The notes: generated from the letters alone by a model not told the origin. A DNA stretch of 40,407 bases from Planctomycetota bacterium (GCA_039182125.1 JBCDCH010000034.1:1-40407), one strand, 5' to 3'; positions 23,315-32,533 are shown, numbered from the stretch's first letter. A program made the numbers and translations.

Positions 23315-26300
23315 GCCGGCGTCCTTCGGAAGCGCTCGCTGGTGCCTTGCACGACGCGGTAGATCGCGGGGGTGAGGATTACGCCGAAGATCGTCGCGAG
23401 GATCAGGCCGAAGAACACGGCGGTGCCGAGCGCGGTGCGTGCGCCGGCGCCCGCGCCGGTTGCGATGACCAGCGGGGCGGTGCCGAGGATGAACGAGAAC
23501 GCCGTCATCAGGATCGGCCGGAAGCGCAAGCGGGCCGCCTCGATCGCGGCATCCGCGGGCGACAGTCCCTCGCTGCGTTTCTCCCGCGCGAACTCGATGA
23601 TCAGGATGGCGTTCTTGCTCACCAGCGCGATCAGCAACACCACGCCGATCTGCGTGTACGTGTTGTTGTCGTACCCGCGCACAAACGCACCGCCCGCCAC
23701 GCCGAGCAGCCCCAGCGGCACCGCGAGCAACACGGCGACCGGCAACGTCCACGACTCGTACTGTGCTGCGAGCGTCAGGTACACCAGCAACATCGACAGC
23801 CCGAAGATCAGGAGCACACTGCCGCTGGCCTGCTTCTCCTGGAACGACAGTCCGGTCCACTCGTAGCCGATCGACGCGGGCAGCGTTTGGGCGGCGATGT
23901 CTTCCATCAGGTTCAGCGCCTGACCGGACGACACGCCCGGTGCGCCGCTGCCCGAGACCGACGCGGACGGATAGAGGTTGTACCGGCTGATGAACGACGG
24001 CCCGAACCGCTGCTCGACCGTCGCGACCGCCGACAGCGGCACCGGCTCGCCATCGTCGTTGCGAACGCGGAGCTTGAGGATGTCGTCGGGCGTGGAGCGG
24101 AAGCTCGCGTCGGCCTGCACCTGCACCTGGAACGTGCGGCCGAAGGTGTTGAAGTCGTTGGCGTAGCTGCCGCCGAGGTTCGTTTGGAGCGTGCCGTAGA
24201 CGGTGTCGAGGTCGAGGCCGAGCTGTTGGACTTTCTCACGGTCGACGTCGACGAACAGCTGCGGCACGGTCGCGCGGAAGGATGTGGAGACGCCTTGCAC
24301 GTTCGACTGCGAGCCGGCCGCTTCGACGAGGCCGGCGGTTGCGGACTGCAGCGCGTCGACGCCGACGCCGGTGCGATCCTGCACCTGCATGTCGAATCCG
24401 CCGGCGAGCCCAACGCCGGGAATCGGCGGCGTCCCGAACGCGAATGCGACGCCGTCCATTACGCCGAACAGCTTGCCCTGCAAACCGCCGAGGATCTCCG
24501 CCTGGGTTTGCGCACGGTCGTCCCAGTTCTCCAGCGCGATGATGTACGACGCGACGTTGGGGTTGGCGACGTTGTCGATGAGCGAGAAGCCGCCGATCTG
24601 GATGGCCGAGCGGACGCCGTCGGTGTCGGCGAGGAGTGCGTTGACCTGATCGGTGACGGCGCGGGTCCGTTCGCGCGACGCGGCGTCGGGCAGGACGACC
24701 TGCGCCATCAGGATGCCCTGATCCTCGTCCGGCACGAACCCGGTCGGCAGTCCCATGAAGCCGAAGACGCCCGCGACGCTCAGGCCGATGAATACGACCA
24801 TCGCGATCGCGGCCTTGCGGACCGCCTGCGTGACGACCTTGGTGTAGCCCTTGGTCGAGCCTTCGATCGCGGCGTCGAAGGCGCGAAACAGCGGGTTCTT
24901 CTTGCCGGTGTACTTCCGCATGAGCACGCCGCAGAGCGCGGGGCTGAGCGTGAGGGCGTTGATGGAGCTGAAGACGGTCGCGGCCGCGATGGTCAGGCCG
25001 AACTGGTTGTACATCACGCCCGTCAGCCCGCCCATGAAGCTGGTCGGCACGAACACCGCCAGCAGCACCAGCGTCGTCGCGACGATCGGCCCGGTGACTT
25101 CCGCCATCGCCTTGGCCGCGGCTTCCTTGGGCAAGAGGTCGGTCTCGGCGAGGTTGCGGGCGACGTTCTCCACGACCACGATCGCGTCGTCGACGACGAT
25201 GCCGATCGCGAGCACCAAGCCGAACAGCGTGAGCGTGTTGAGCGAGAAGCCCAGCAGCGCCATCACCGCGAACGTGCCAATGAGCGAGACCGGGATCGTC
25301 ACCGCGGGGATGAGCGTCGCTCGGAAGTCCTGCAGGAACACCAGCACCGTGAGGATCACCAATGCCGCGGCGATGAACAGCGTCGTGACGATCTCGCTGA
25401 TCGACGCCCGCACTTGGTCGGCCGCGTCGTAGGTGATCGCCACATCCACGCCCTCGGGAAACGTCGGGCTCAGCTCGTCGATCAACGCCTGGATGCCGTC
25501 GGAGATCTCGATCAGGTTCGCGCCGGGCAGCTGAAAGATCGCCAGCACCGCCGCGGGTTTCTGGTCGACTTTCGACTCCATCACGTAGTTGGCCGCGCCC
25601 AGTTCGAGGCGGGCGACATCGCGGACGAAGACCTGCCGGCCGTCGTCGGTGGTGCGGACGACGATGTTGCCGAACTCGGCCTCGTCGAGCAGCCGGCCTT
25701 GTGCGGTGACGGCGAACTGGAACGGCGTGCCGGCGTCGGCGGGCGGCTGGCCGATGGTGCCGGCGGCGACCTGCACGTTCTGCTCGCGGATCGCGCCCAG
25801 CACGTCGTTGGCCGTGATCCCGCGCGCCTGCAGCTTCTCGGGGTTGATCCACACCCGCATCGCGTAGTCGGCCGCGCCGAACACACTCACGCCGCCGACG
25901 CCGTTCACGCGCTGCAGTTGGTCGCGTAGCCGCAGCGTGGCGAAGTTGCTCAGGAAGATGTCGTCGAACTTCGGATCGTCCGAGGTCACGCTGACCATCT
26001 GGGCGAAGTCGGGCATCCGCTTCTCGGTCTTGATGCCCATCCGCCGCACTTCCTCAGGCAGCGACGACTCGGCGGCCGACACACGGTTCTGCACCTGAAC
26101 CGCGGCGATGTCGAGATCGGTGCCGGTCTCGAAAGTGACGTTGAGCGTGTAGGTGCCGTCGCCCGAAGAGGTGCTCTTCATGTAGAGCATGCCCTCGACG
26201 CCGTTGACCTCCTGCTCGATGGGCGTGGCGACGGTGGTCGCGAGGGTCTGCGCGTCGGCACCGGGATAGATCGCCTTGACCGAGATCGTCTGCGGGGCCA

Positions 26301-26415
26301 TGTCCGGGTACGCCGCGATGGGCAGCCCCATCAGCGAGGTCAGCCCGGCCACGATGATGACCAGCGACAACACCGTCGCGAAGATCGGTCGGTAGATGAA
26401 GAACTTCGACAGCAT
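23311..26415 (-). CDS. RND multidrug efflux permease, HAE1 (AcrB/MexF-like) family
   Basis: A full-length inner-membrane pump of 1034 residues. It starts MLSKFFIYRPIFATV. Twelve membrane helices and two large periplasmic loops are in the usual places. The proton-relay Asp pair in helix 4 is present (IGIVVDDAIVVVENVAR, near residues 400-416), and GFMGLPTGFVPDEDQGI opens the second half. The pump takes hydrophobic drugs or other small molecules from the periplasm and inner membrane and drives them through the adaptor and outer-membrane channel by proton import. It lies 27 bases behind the adaptor gene and overlaps the channel gene by four bases. No TetR or MarR regulator is adjacent, so control is unknown. 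Confidence 0.96.
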   Translation of the reverse strand: MLSKFFIYRPIFATVLSLVIIVAGLTSLMGLPIAAYPDMAPQTISVKAIYPGADAQTLATTVATPIEQEVNGVEGMLYMKSTSSGDGTYTLNVTFETGTDLDIAAVQVQNRVSAAESSLPEEVRRMGIKTEKRMPDFAQMVSVTSDDPKFDDIFLSNFATLRLRDQLQRVNGVGGVSVFGAADYAMRVWINPEKLQARGITANDVLGAIREQNVQVAAGTIGQPPADAGTPFQFAVTAQGRLLDEAEFGNIVVRTTDDGRQVFVRDVARLELGAANYVMESKVDQKPAAVLAIFQLPGANLIEISDGIQALIDELSPTFPEGVDVAITYDAADQVRASISEIVTTLFIAAALVILTVLVFLQDFRATLIPAVTIPVSLIGTFAVMALLGFSLNTLTLFGLVLAIGIVVDDAIVVVENVARNLAETDLLPKEAAAKAMAEVTGPIVATTLVLLAVFVPTSFMGGLTGVMYNQFGLTIAAATVFSSINALTLSPALCGVLMRKYTGKKNPLFRAFDAAIEGSTKGYTKVVTQAVRKAAIAMVVFIGLSVAGVFGFMGLPTGFVPDEDQGILMAQVVLPDAASRERTRAVTDQVNALLADTDGVRSAIQIGGFSLIDNVANPNVASYIIALENWDDRAQTQAEILGGLQGKLFGVMDGVAFAFGTPPIPGVGLAGGFDMQVQDRTGVGVDALQSATAGLVEAAGSQSNVQGVSTSFRATVPQLFVDVDREKVQQLGLDLDTVYGTLQTNLGGSYANDFNTFGRTFQVQVQADASFRSTPDDILKLRVRNDDGEPVPLSAVATVEQRFGPSFISRYNLYPSASVSGSGAPGVSSGQALNLMEDIAAQTLPASIGYEWTGLSFQEKQASGSVLLIFGLSMLLVYLTLAAQYESWTLPVAVLLAVPLGLLGVAGGAFVRGYDNNTYTQIGVVLLIALVSKNAILIIEFAREKRSEGLSPADAAIEAARLRFRPILMTAFSFILGTAPLVIATGAGAGARTALGTAVFFGLILATIFGVILTPAIYRVVQGTSERFRRTPA

Positions 26416-26442
26416 GCGGCTTGGCGAAAGTGGTGGGCGGGT

Positions 26443-27579
26443 TTACTCGGACTCGGCGGGGATGGGGGTGACCGGTGCGCCGGGGCGGGCACGCATCAGG
26501 CCGCTGACGACGATGCTGTCTTCGGCCGAGAGGCCGCTGCGGACCACGCGGTCAGCCCCGTCCACGCCGCCCAACTCCACGTCCCGCCGCTCGACCACGT
26601 TCCCCTCCCCCACGACCAGCACATACGGCCCGACCTGATCCCGTGCGATCGCAACCTGCGGCACGACGATCGCGCTCGGCAACGTCTCGACCGGCATGCG
26701 GACCCGCACGAACAAGCCGCCGACGAGTTGCCGGTCCGGGTTCTGGACGGTTGCCTCGACGCGGACGGTGCCGGTCTGTTCGTCGACGATCGGGTCGGCG
26801 TAGGTGATCCCGCCGGTGTACGGGTAGCCGTCGTCGATCTCGGTGCCGAGTTCGATGAGCGGCGGCCGGCGTGACTCGTCGCCGCCCGCGCGGCGGATGG
26901 CGGTGAGGTAGACGCGGTCTGGGACGGTGAAGGCGACGGTGATCTCGCTGTCGTCAAAGATGGTGCCGAGCAGGCCGCCGTCGCCGGAGGGCGCGACCAG
27001 ATCACCGACGCCGAGGCCGGCCTTGCGAATGCGACCCTTGCGTGGGGCTTCGACGGTGGCGTAGTCGAGGTCGAGTTGCTTGATCGCCAGCTCCCGCTCG
27101 GCGACGGTGACGGCGGCGTTGGCGACCTCGGCTTCGGCGCGGGCCTCGATGGCTTGCAGTTGCGAAACCGCACCGTCGGCGGCCGACCGCTCGATCCGCT
27201 GGGCCTTGGCGTCGGCGAGGGCTTGCTTGGCCTTGGCCTGGTCGAGCTGCGCTTGGGCCGCATCGCGGGCGGCGGTGTAGCTCTCGGCGTTGATGACGAA
27301 CAACAGATCGCCTTCCTCGACAGGTGCGCCGTCGTCAACGGGCACGTCGTCGATGATCCCGCCGACCTGCGCGCGGATGTCGACGCTGTCGGCGGCGGAC
27401 GTGGTACCGGTGAAGGTGGCGTAGTCGATCACGCTGCGCTGCTGCGGCTGGCTCACGACCACCGGCGGGGGCGGCGGGGCCTGGAACTCGTTAGAGTTGT
27501 CACAACCCGCGGCAAGCCCGCCCGCGATCGCTATGGTCAACGCGAGCGCCGCCCGTCGATGTCTACTTTGGAAAGTCAT
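26443..27579 (-). CDS. RND periplasmic adaptor (membrane fusion) lipoprotein
   Basis: A 378-residue adaptor that joins pump and outer-membrane channel. The ATG at 27579 gives a lipoprotein signal with lipobox LAAGC at residues 22-26. The lipoyl-like half motif VDIRAQVGGIIDDVPVDDG, a coiled-coil hairpin (TAARDAAQAQLDQAKAKQAL through AERELAIKQLDLDYAT), the second half APRKGRIRK, the barrel and the C-terminal membrane-proximal domain follow in order. Long open frame upstream is antisense to the outer-membrane factor and is not used. The start codon is back to back with that of the divergent outer-membrane factor (CATATG), so the promoter and ribosome site lie inside the other gene. Confidence 0.95.
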   Translation of the reverse strand: MTFQSRHRRAALALTIAIAGGLAAGCDNSNEFQAPPPPPVVVSQPQQRSVIDYATFTGTTSAADSVDIRAQVGGIIDDVPVDDGAPVEEGDLLFVINAESYTAARDAAQAQLDQAKAKQALADAKAQRIERSAADGAVSQLQAIEARAEAEVANAAVTVAERELAIKQLDLDYATVEAPRKGRIRKAGLGVGDLVAPSGDGGLLGTIFDDSEITVAFTVPDRVYLTAIRRAGGDESRRPPLIELGTEIDDGYPYTGGITYADPIVDEQTGTVRVEATVQNPDRQLVGGLFVRVRMPVETLPSAIVVPQVAIARDQVGPYVLVVGEGNVVERRDVELGGVDGADRVVRSGLSAEDSIVVSGLMRARPGAPVTPIPAESE

Positions 27580-29004
27580 ATGCGTCGAACCCCAGAAGCC
27601 GCCGCCATCGTAACGATGCTCCTTGGACTCGCCACCGTGACCGGCTGCAAAGTCGGCCACGACTACGAAGGTCCGCCGGAGAATCCCGTCGGCGTTATGC
27701 CCGCGGAGTTCACCACCATCGATGACCCGGCTTTCATTCCTGGTGAAGCGGACCTGCGTGAATGGTGGACGGTGTTCAACGACCCGATGCTCACCGCGAT
27801 CATCGCCGAGGTCGACCGGAACAACCGGGACCTGCGCGTCGCGATTGCGAAGGTCGCCGAGGCGAGAGCGCGGCTCGACATCGCCACGGCCGGTCGGCGG
27901 CCCAGCCTCTCGCTTGGCGGTGGCACTGCGGTGACCGGCGACACCGACACTGGCTTCTCTAGCGGCGTCACGTCGAACCTGAGCGCCGAGGCGAGCTGGG
28001 AGATCGACGTCTTCGGGCGGATCGCCCGGCAGGTCGAAGCCGCCGATGCGACCTTCGAGGCGACCGAGGCCGATCGCCGTGACGTGCAGGTGTCGCTCTT
28101 CGCGGAGGTCGCCGACCGGTACCTCTCGGTGCGTCGGCTCCAACAACAGCTCGCGGTCGAGGAGGCGAACCTCGCGACACAGCGTGAGATTCTCGAGCTT
28201 ACCCGCATCCGCGAGCGTGACGGCCTCGCCTCCCGGCTCGACGTCGTCCGGGCCGAGCAACAGGTGGCCAGCGCCGAGGCGAAGCTGCCGCCGTTGCGGA
28301 TCGACCTCAACCGCAACATCAACACAGTCGCGCTGCTCGTCGGGCAGGCCCCGCAGAATCTGCCGTTCGACTTGCAGGAGCCCGGACCGCTGCCGGTTCC
28401 GCCGGCGGAGATCGTGATCGGTATTCCCGCCGAACTGCTGCGTCAGCGGCCCGACATCCGCGCCGCCGAACGCCGACTCGCCGCCCAGGCCGCGCAAGTC
28501 GGCGTCGCCACGGCCAACCTCTATCCGCAGTTCTCCCTCGGCGGCAGCATCAGCTCCGACCTCGCCACCTCGCCGCTCGGTTTCTCGCTCGGCCCCAGCG
28601 TCCGCTGGACGATCTACGACGGAGGGGCGCTTCGGGCGCAGATCGACGTCGAGGATGCCGTGCTCGACCAAGCGGTGCTGCTGTACGAGCAAGCCGTGCT
28701 CCGCGCGATCGAGGAAGTCGAGTCGGCGATGACCGCGTTCATCGAGCAGCGCATCCTCCTAAGCGACGTCGAGAGGTCCGCCGCATCCGCGCAGGAGGCG
28801 TACGACCTCGCGCTCAGTCTCTACCGCGACGATCTGATCGACTTCCAGGATCTGCTCTCGGTCGAAATGGAGCTGTCCATCGCCAACAGCCAGGTCGCCG
28901 AGGCCAGCGGACTCGCGGTGCAGAACTTGGTGGCGTTGTACAAAGCCCTCGGCGGTGGCTGGGACCCGGATGAAGTCCAGACGGCTGGTCAAACCGCCGA
29001 CTGA
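27580..29004 (+). CDS. Outer-membrane factor lipoprotein (NodT/OprM family)
   Basis: A TolC-like outer-membrane channel of 474 residues. The ATG at 27580 gives a signal with lipobox TVTGC, followed by the family start KVGHDYEGPP. Two repeats of long helices follow (residues 75-250 and 280-460), with typical EASWEIDVFGR, ELLRQRPDIRAAERRLAA and RWTIYDGGALRAQI. GGAAAG-like purines (GGAAAG at 27570-27575) four bases before this ATG could serve as ribosome site. An ATG at 27559 in frame would add seven residues and overlap the adaptor gene. It completes the tripartite efflux system on the opposite strand to the pump and adaptor. Confidence 0.94.
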   Translation: MRRTPEAAAIVTMLLGLATVTGCKVGHDYEGPPENPVGVMPAEFTTIDDPAFIPGEADLREWWTVFNDPMLTAIIAEVDRNNRDLRVAIAKVAEARARLDIATAGRRPSLSLGGGTAVTGDTDTGFSSGVTSNLSAEASWEIDVFGRIARQVEAADATFEATEADRRDVQVSLFAEVADRYLSVRRLQQQLAVEEANLATQREILELTRIRERDGLASRLDVVRAEQQVASAEAKLPPLRIDLNRNINTVALLVGQAPQNLPFDLQEPGPLPVPPAEIVIGIPAELLRQRPDIRAAERRLAAQAAQVGVATANLYPQFSLGGSISSDLATSPLGFSLGPSVRWTIYDGGALRAQIDVEDAVLDQAVLLYEQAVLRAIEEVESAMTAFIEQRILLSDVERSAASAQEAYDLALSLYRDDLIDFQDLLSVEMELSIANSQVAEASGLAVQNLVALYKALGGGWDPDEVQTAGQTAD

Positions 29005-29025
29005 CGCCGGCCGGTTGGAGTCGTC

Positions 29026-29181
29026 ATGGAAGTCCCCAGCTTCATCGCCATCACGCCCGGGTCCGTTGCCCATAAGGCGATCATCGCTGCAAGGCTGAAG
29101 CTGCCGTTGTTCGCGTTCATCCTCTTGCCGCTGGTCACCGCATTCTTCTTCGTCGACCTGGCCAACGCGTTTCTGGTGTAG
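29026..29181 (+). CDS. 51-residue single-helix membrane protein
   Basis: Not recognised. The ATG at 29026 has GGAG seven bases upstream, and the frame ends TAG at 29179. One long membrane segment (LPLFAFILLPLVTAFFFVDL) fills the second half after a polar, basic start. It begins 21 bases after the outer-membrane factor and may be co-transcribed with it. Small accessory peptides such as AcrZ are known for RND pumps, but no sequence link is visible. Confidence 0.45.
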   Translation: MEVPSFIAITPGSVAHKAIIAARLKLPLFAFILLPLVTAFFFVDLANAFLV

Positions 29182-29295
29182 ATGTTGACGTCAATCTGGC
29201 AGTGTTTGACCGCATCCTTCGACCGTCGTCCGGATCGCAGTTTGTTTGCCTTTGATCAGGATGACTGCAAGGTTTGGTAGGCCGCCGCGACGGCT

Positions 29296-29679
29296 ATGTG
29301 TATGGCTGATGAGTCGAAACGTTGGTCCGATCTGCCGCCGCCCGACACGCCAGAGGCGTGTATGCGAAAGCGTGTTATCTGGACGCTGATTGGGGCAGGC
29401 GTTGGCGCGATGATTACGTTGCCGGCGTTTGTGGTCGCGGTCGCGGTGACGTACTCGCAGCCGGAGCCAACCGATCACCCTGTGGGGTACATGATCTTTC
29501 CGTACGTCTACTTCAATGTGGTGCCCAATTGGCTGATATGGCTGCAACTGCCGGTCTACGGGGCGGCGGTGGGAGCAGCAGCGTGGCTGCCGAGACGAAC
29601 CAGCTGGTTCATTCTGGCCGGGCTCGCCTTGTCGCATCTGGCAGCAGTGGTCGCCATTCACTTTGGCTTCGGTGAGTGA
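29296..29679 (+). CDS. 127-residue membrane protein of unknown function
   Basis: Not recognised. After a polar N-terminus with acidic and proline-rich sequence (DESKRWSDLPPPDTPEA) come three membrane helices: VIWTLIGAGVGAMITLPAFV, a middle one around WLIWLQLPVYGAAVGAAAW, and FILAGLALSHLAAVVAIHF. Two ATG codons (29296 and 29302) are possible starts. It stands alone between the efflux genes and scpB and has no visible partner. Confidence 0.6.
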   Translation: MCMADESKRWSDLPPPDTPEACMRKRVIWTLIGAGVGAMITLPAFVVAVAVTYSQPEPTDHPVGYMIFPYVYFNVVPNWLIWLQLPVYGAAVGAAAWLPRRTSWFILAGLALSHLAAVVAIHFGFGE

Positions 29680-29852
29680 GCGGCACGATTGGTGCGATCT
29701 TTAGGTATGTGCTCTACGAGACCCCTGAACCATCTGCTCGATAACGCGAGCGGAACGCCGGAGCAAAATCGGAGGACTAGCGGCGACGAATCACCGGACA
29801 AGACGACCACGCGGCCATCGCCGGCGTGGTGTCGTAAGGGGAAGAGTCAGAA

Positions 29853-29923
29853 CTAAGGATGCCGGATTCAGAGCGCGGAAAACGAACCGTTGTAGCCACG
29901 CCGGATTCCTTAGGCCTGAATCC
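29853..29923. repeat. Imperfect inverted repeat before the convergent scpB end
   Basis: The block at 29853-29871 (CTAAGGATGCCGGATTCAG) and the block at 29901-29923 (CCGGATTCC, TTAGG, CCTGAATCC) share inverted parts: CTAAGGA with TCCTTAG, and GGATTCAG with CTGAATCC. It lies between convergent genes and directly precedes the scpB stop. It may serve as a terminator in both directions. The rest of 29680-29852 holds only a doubtful 48-codon frame. Confidence 0.4.
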
Positions 29924-30490
29924 TCACTCCTCAACCTGCGGCAGGTCGCGGGTGGTGTTGAGGCCGAAGACTTCGAGGAAGCGTTTGGTGGTGCCATAGA
30001 GAATCGGCCGGCCCGGCTCTTCAGCACGGCCGGCGATCTTGACCAGGTGCTTTTCCATCAGCGAGCGGATGGTCTCGCCGCAGGCGACGCCGCGGATGGC
30101 TTCGATCTCGGCCCGCAGGACCGGCTGCTTGTACGCGATGATCGCCAGTGTCTCGAGCGCGGCTTTGGTCAGCTTCGCGTCCGCTTCCTTCTTCTGGAGC
30201 TTAGCGAGTTTGTCGCCAAACTCCGGCAGGGTCATCATCTGAAATCCGCCGGCAACGGACTCGATGCGGAAAGTGCGGCCGGTCTTTTCGTACTCGGCGT
30301 TGAGCTCGGTGACGGCGGGGCGGACGCCGTTGGTGCTGGGCAGTTCAAGGAGTTCGGCCAGCCGACCGGCGGTGAGGGGGCCGCGCGTGCTGAACAGAGC
30401 GGCTTCGAGCAACGCGAGATCGACCGGAATGTCGGGCACTTCCGGCGGCGGCTCGTTCTCGGTGACAATGGGTTCCGTCTCTTCGGCCAC
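29924..30490 (-). CDS. scpB: Segregation and condensation protein B
   Basis: ScpB joins SMC and the kleisin ScpA in the condensin-like complex that compacts and separates chromosomes. The two winged-helix domains are clear: LALLEAALFSTRGPLTAGRL, and ALETLAIIAYKQPVLRAEIE followed by IRGVACGETIRSLMEKHLV. RAEEPGRPILYGTTKRFLEVF is the usual C-terminal block. Length is about 188 residues if GTG at 30490 is the start; no ATG fits, and longer frames run antisense into the next gene. The start therefore carries some doubt. scpA is not adjacent. Confidence 0.9.
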   Translation of the reverse strand: MAEETEPIVTENEPPPEVPDIPVDLALLEAALFSTRGPLTAGRLAELLELPSTNGVRPAVTELNAEYEKTGRTFRIESVAGGFQMMTLPEFGDKLAKLQKKEADAKLTKAALETLAIIAYKQPVLRAEIEAIRGVACGETIRSLMEKHLVKIAGRAEEPGRPILYGTTKRFLEVFGLNTTRDLPQVEE

Positions 30491-30554
30491 AGGCCGATTG
30501 GAACGGATTTGCCGCCATCTCGCAAAGCCGGTCGAATCCCCTACGCTGCTTGGC

Positions 30555-31325
30555 TTGCTGGACGGCCCGGACCAACCCGACACGACGCTGCATGTGCTCA
30601 GCCGGGTCGACTTTACCGCCGACCGGTTGGCCGGGCCGCGGCGGTTGTACGTGTCGGCGAATGTCGGTCGGCTTTGGCGTGCGATCCGTGGCTGGCCAGG
30701 GCCTGTGCAGGCGTGGGGATCGACCGCCACGCGGGTGGCGTGCTTTGCCAAGCCGAGCAAGGTCGTCGGGGTCGCGCCGCCAGCGGGGCCGAACGAATTT
30801 CTTCCGGTGCGTTGGCTCGAATGCCATACCGAACAGGCGGCCCGACGTGCGGCGGCGCTCGGCTACGCGCCGGGTGCGATCCGTCGCATGCGCCCCGTGT
30901 TGAACGTCCCAGAGTCGCGGCATCAGGCGTCCGACACACTTCGGGTGCTCATTGCGCCGATGCCGAGTTGGCGGGACAACTTGCGTTCGGCGGTACTCGC
31001 GGCGGCAGTGCTGCGGGTCACGGGGCGACCGATGACGCTCGTCAGCCACGGCCGTGGTCCCATGAGCACGGTCCTCGCCCGGCTGTCCTGCCAAATGGAG
31101 CAGCCCGACATTTGGCACACCACGGACGTTCCGTTCGAGGAGTGCGTCACGCGGTGTCACGCGTACCTGAACGTGGCTCGTGGCGTTACGGACCCGTTGC
31201 CGTGGCGGACGGCTCGGGCGGCGGGCTTGCCGGTGATTCACGCGGGTAGCATGCCGCAACGCCGAATCGCACAGCGGCTCGTACAGCTCTTCGAAGCCCG
31301 CGGTATCTCGCGTGTGCCCTGCTAG
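30555..31325 (+). CDS. GT-B-like protein of unknown function
   Basis: About 256 residues if the TTG at 30555 is used; the frame is open further upstream but antisense to scpB. The N-terminal half has RLYVSANVGRLWRAIRGW. The C-terminal half has RVLIAPMPSWRDN, VLRVTGRPMTLVSHGRGPMS and a tail (HAYLNVARGVTDPL, then AGLPVIHAGS) that resembles the nucleotide-sugar domain of GT-B glycosyltransferases, but the EX7E motif is missing. It may be a degenerate or distant relative of the GT4 gene that follows at 32593. The stop TAG shares the palindrome CTAG with the stop of the convergent PFK gene. Confidence 0.55.
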   Translation: MLDGPDQPDTTLHVLSRVDFTADRLAGPRRLYVSANVGRLWRAIRGWPGPVQAWGSTATRVACFAKPSKVVGVAPPAGPNEFLPVRWLECHTEQAARRAAALGYAPGAIRRMRPVLNVPESRHQASDTLRVLIAPMPSWRDNLRSAVLAAAVLRVTGRPMTLVSHGRGPMSTVLARLSCQMEQPDIWHTTDVPFEECVTRCHAYLNVARGVTDPLPWRTARAAGLPVIHAGSMPQRRIAQRLVQLFEARGISRVPC

Positions 31326-32533
31326 TCCAACTCGCTGATCGAGCCAACGGTGGGCAGTTCGCCGACCAGCGGCAGGGCGTAGTCGATGAAGGTCTGGCTC
31401 ACGTTGTTATGACCTTCGATGAACGCGTCGGGCATGTGGCGGGTGAGGCGGGCGACGTTTTCGAGCGGCTCGAGGTGAACCTTCACGGCGTACTTGTCCC
31501 CCGCACGGTCGCACGTCATCACGACGCTGCCTTGTTTGTTGGCGTCATCGGCGGAGTACTCGACGGCCTTGTTGCCGACCATGCGGGCTTCGGCGGCGTC
31601 GACTTCGCTGACGTAGCCGGGGAAGCTGCGCTGCATGTATCCGAGCGTGTCGGCCCGGACGCGGAGTTTGCCGCCGTCCTTCGGCTTCACGCCAGCCTTG
31701 ACCGCGTCTTGCAGGTAGTCGCCCAGCGCGCCCGAGCCGGCGAGCTGCACGTTGCCGTGGTCGTCCTTGGGCAGGTCTTCGTTCATCATCTCGGCGTACG
31801 TCTTGCCGTCCGGGTGCATCATGCCCTCAGACGCGACGACCAGACACCTGCCCAGGCGGTCGTAGACCTCCTGCACGTCGGCGATGAACTGCTCCTTGGT
31901 CACCGGCCGCTCGGGCATGTAGATCAGGTGCGGGCCGTCGTCTTCGTACTTGCGGCCCAGTGCGGCAGAGGCCGTGAGGAAGCCGGCATTGCGGCCCATG
32001 ATGATGTTGATCTTCACGCCAGGGAGCGACTTGTTGTCGAAGTTGTCGCCGATGCAGGCGGAGGCGACGAACTTGGCCGCGCTGCCGTAGCCGGGCGTGT
32101 GATCGTGGACGCGCAGGTCATTATCGATCGTTTTGGGCACATGGAAGACGTGCAGCTCGTAACCGGCTTGCGCGGCGACTTCGTTGACGATCCGTGCAGT
32201 GTCGGCCGAGTCGTTGCCGCCGATGTAGAACATGTACTTCACGCCCTGGGCTTGCAGGTGCTGGAAGACTTTCTTGCAGTACTCCTCGTCGGGTTTGTCA
32301 CGCGAGCTTCCCAGTCCGGCCGCCGGCGTCTGGGCGATGCGCTCGAGCAACTCGGCCGGCGCTGAGGAGAGGTCGATGAAATCGTCTTCGATCATGCCAC
32401 GCACCCCGTGGCGGGCGCCGAGGATCTTATCGATGTGCCCGGCCTTCTGTGCGGCTTCGATCACGCCGACGAGGGATTGATTGATGACCGCGGTGGGACC
32501 GCCCGACTGTGCGACGACTGCATTGGCTGCCAT
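31322..32533 (-). CDS. Phosphofructokinase family, probably PPi-dependent
   Basis: A 403-residue enzyme that phosphorylates fructose 6-phosphate in glycolysis. The ATG at 32533 gives the family start MAANAVVAQSGGPTAVINQS. IGGNDSAD occupies the phosphate-donor site, and PKTIDNDL is the catalytic block with the Asp base; GRNAGFLTA and MPERPVTKEQF follow. An acidic residue after GGN in place of the GGDG of ATP-dependent enzymes, and PKTIDND, favour pyrophosphate as donor. That makes the step reversible. A longer start at 32563 adds ten residues and is less likely. It overlaps the end of the convergent gene by four bases. Confidence 0.88.
   Translation of the reverse strand: MAANAVVAQSGGPTAVINQSLVGVIEAAQKAGHIDKILGARHGVRGMIEDDFIDLSSAPAELLERIAQTPAAGLGSSRDKPDEEYCKKVFQHLQAQGVKYMFYIGGNDSADTARIVNEVAAQAGYELHVFHVPKTIDNDLRVHDHTPGYGSAAKFVASACIGDNFDNKSLPGVKINIIMGRNAGFLTASAALGRKYEDDGPHLIYMPERPVTKEQFIADVQEVYDRLGRCLVVASEGMMHPDGKTYAEMMNEDLPKDDHGNVQLAGSGALGDYLQDAVKAGVKPKDGGKLRVRADTLGYMQRSFPGYVSEVDAAEARMVGNKAVEYSADDANKQGSVVMTCDRAGDKYAVKVHLEPLENVARLTRHMPDAFIEGHNNVSQTFIDYALPLVGELPTVGSISELD

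Noticed and set aside
22649-23860. 403-codon start for the channel protein
   Set aside because: The first 182 codons are antisense-like frame inside the RND pump gene; the GTGA overlap at 23311-23314 gives the natural start.
26443-28692. 749-codon adaptor protein
   Set aside because: The first 371 codons are antisense to the outer-membrane factor; the lipoprotein signal begins at 27579.
29707-29853. 48-codon frame after the 127-residue membrane protein
   Set aside because: No ribosome site and no hydrophobic or domain signal; composition looks non-coding.
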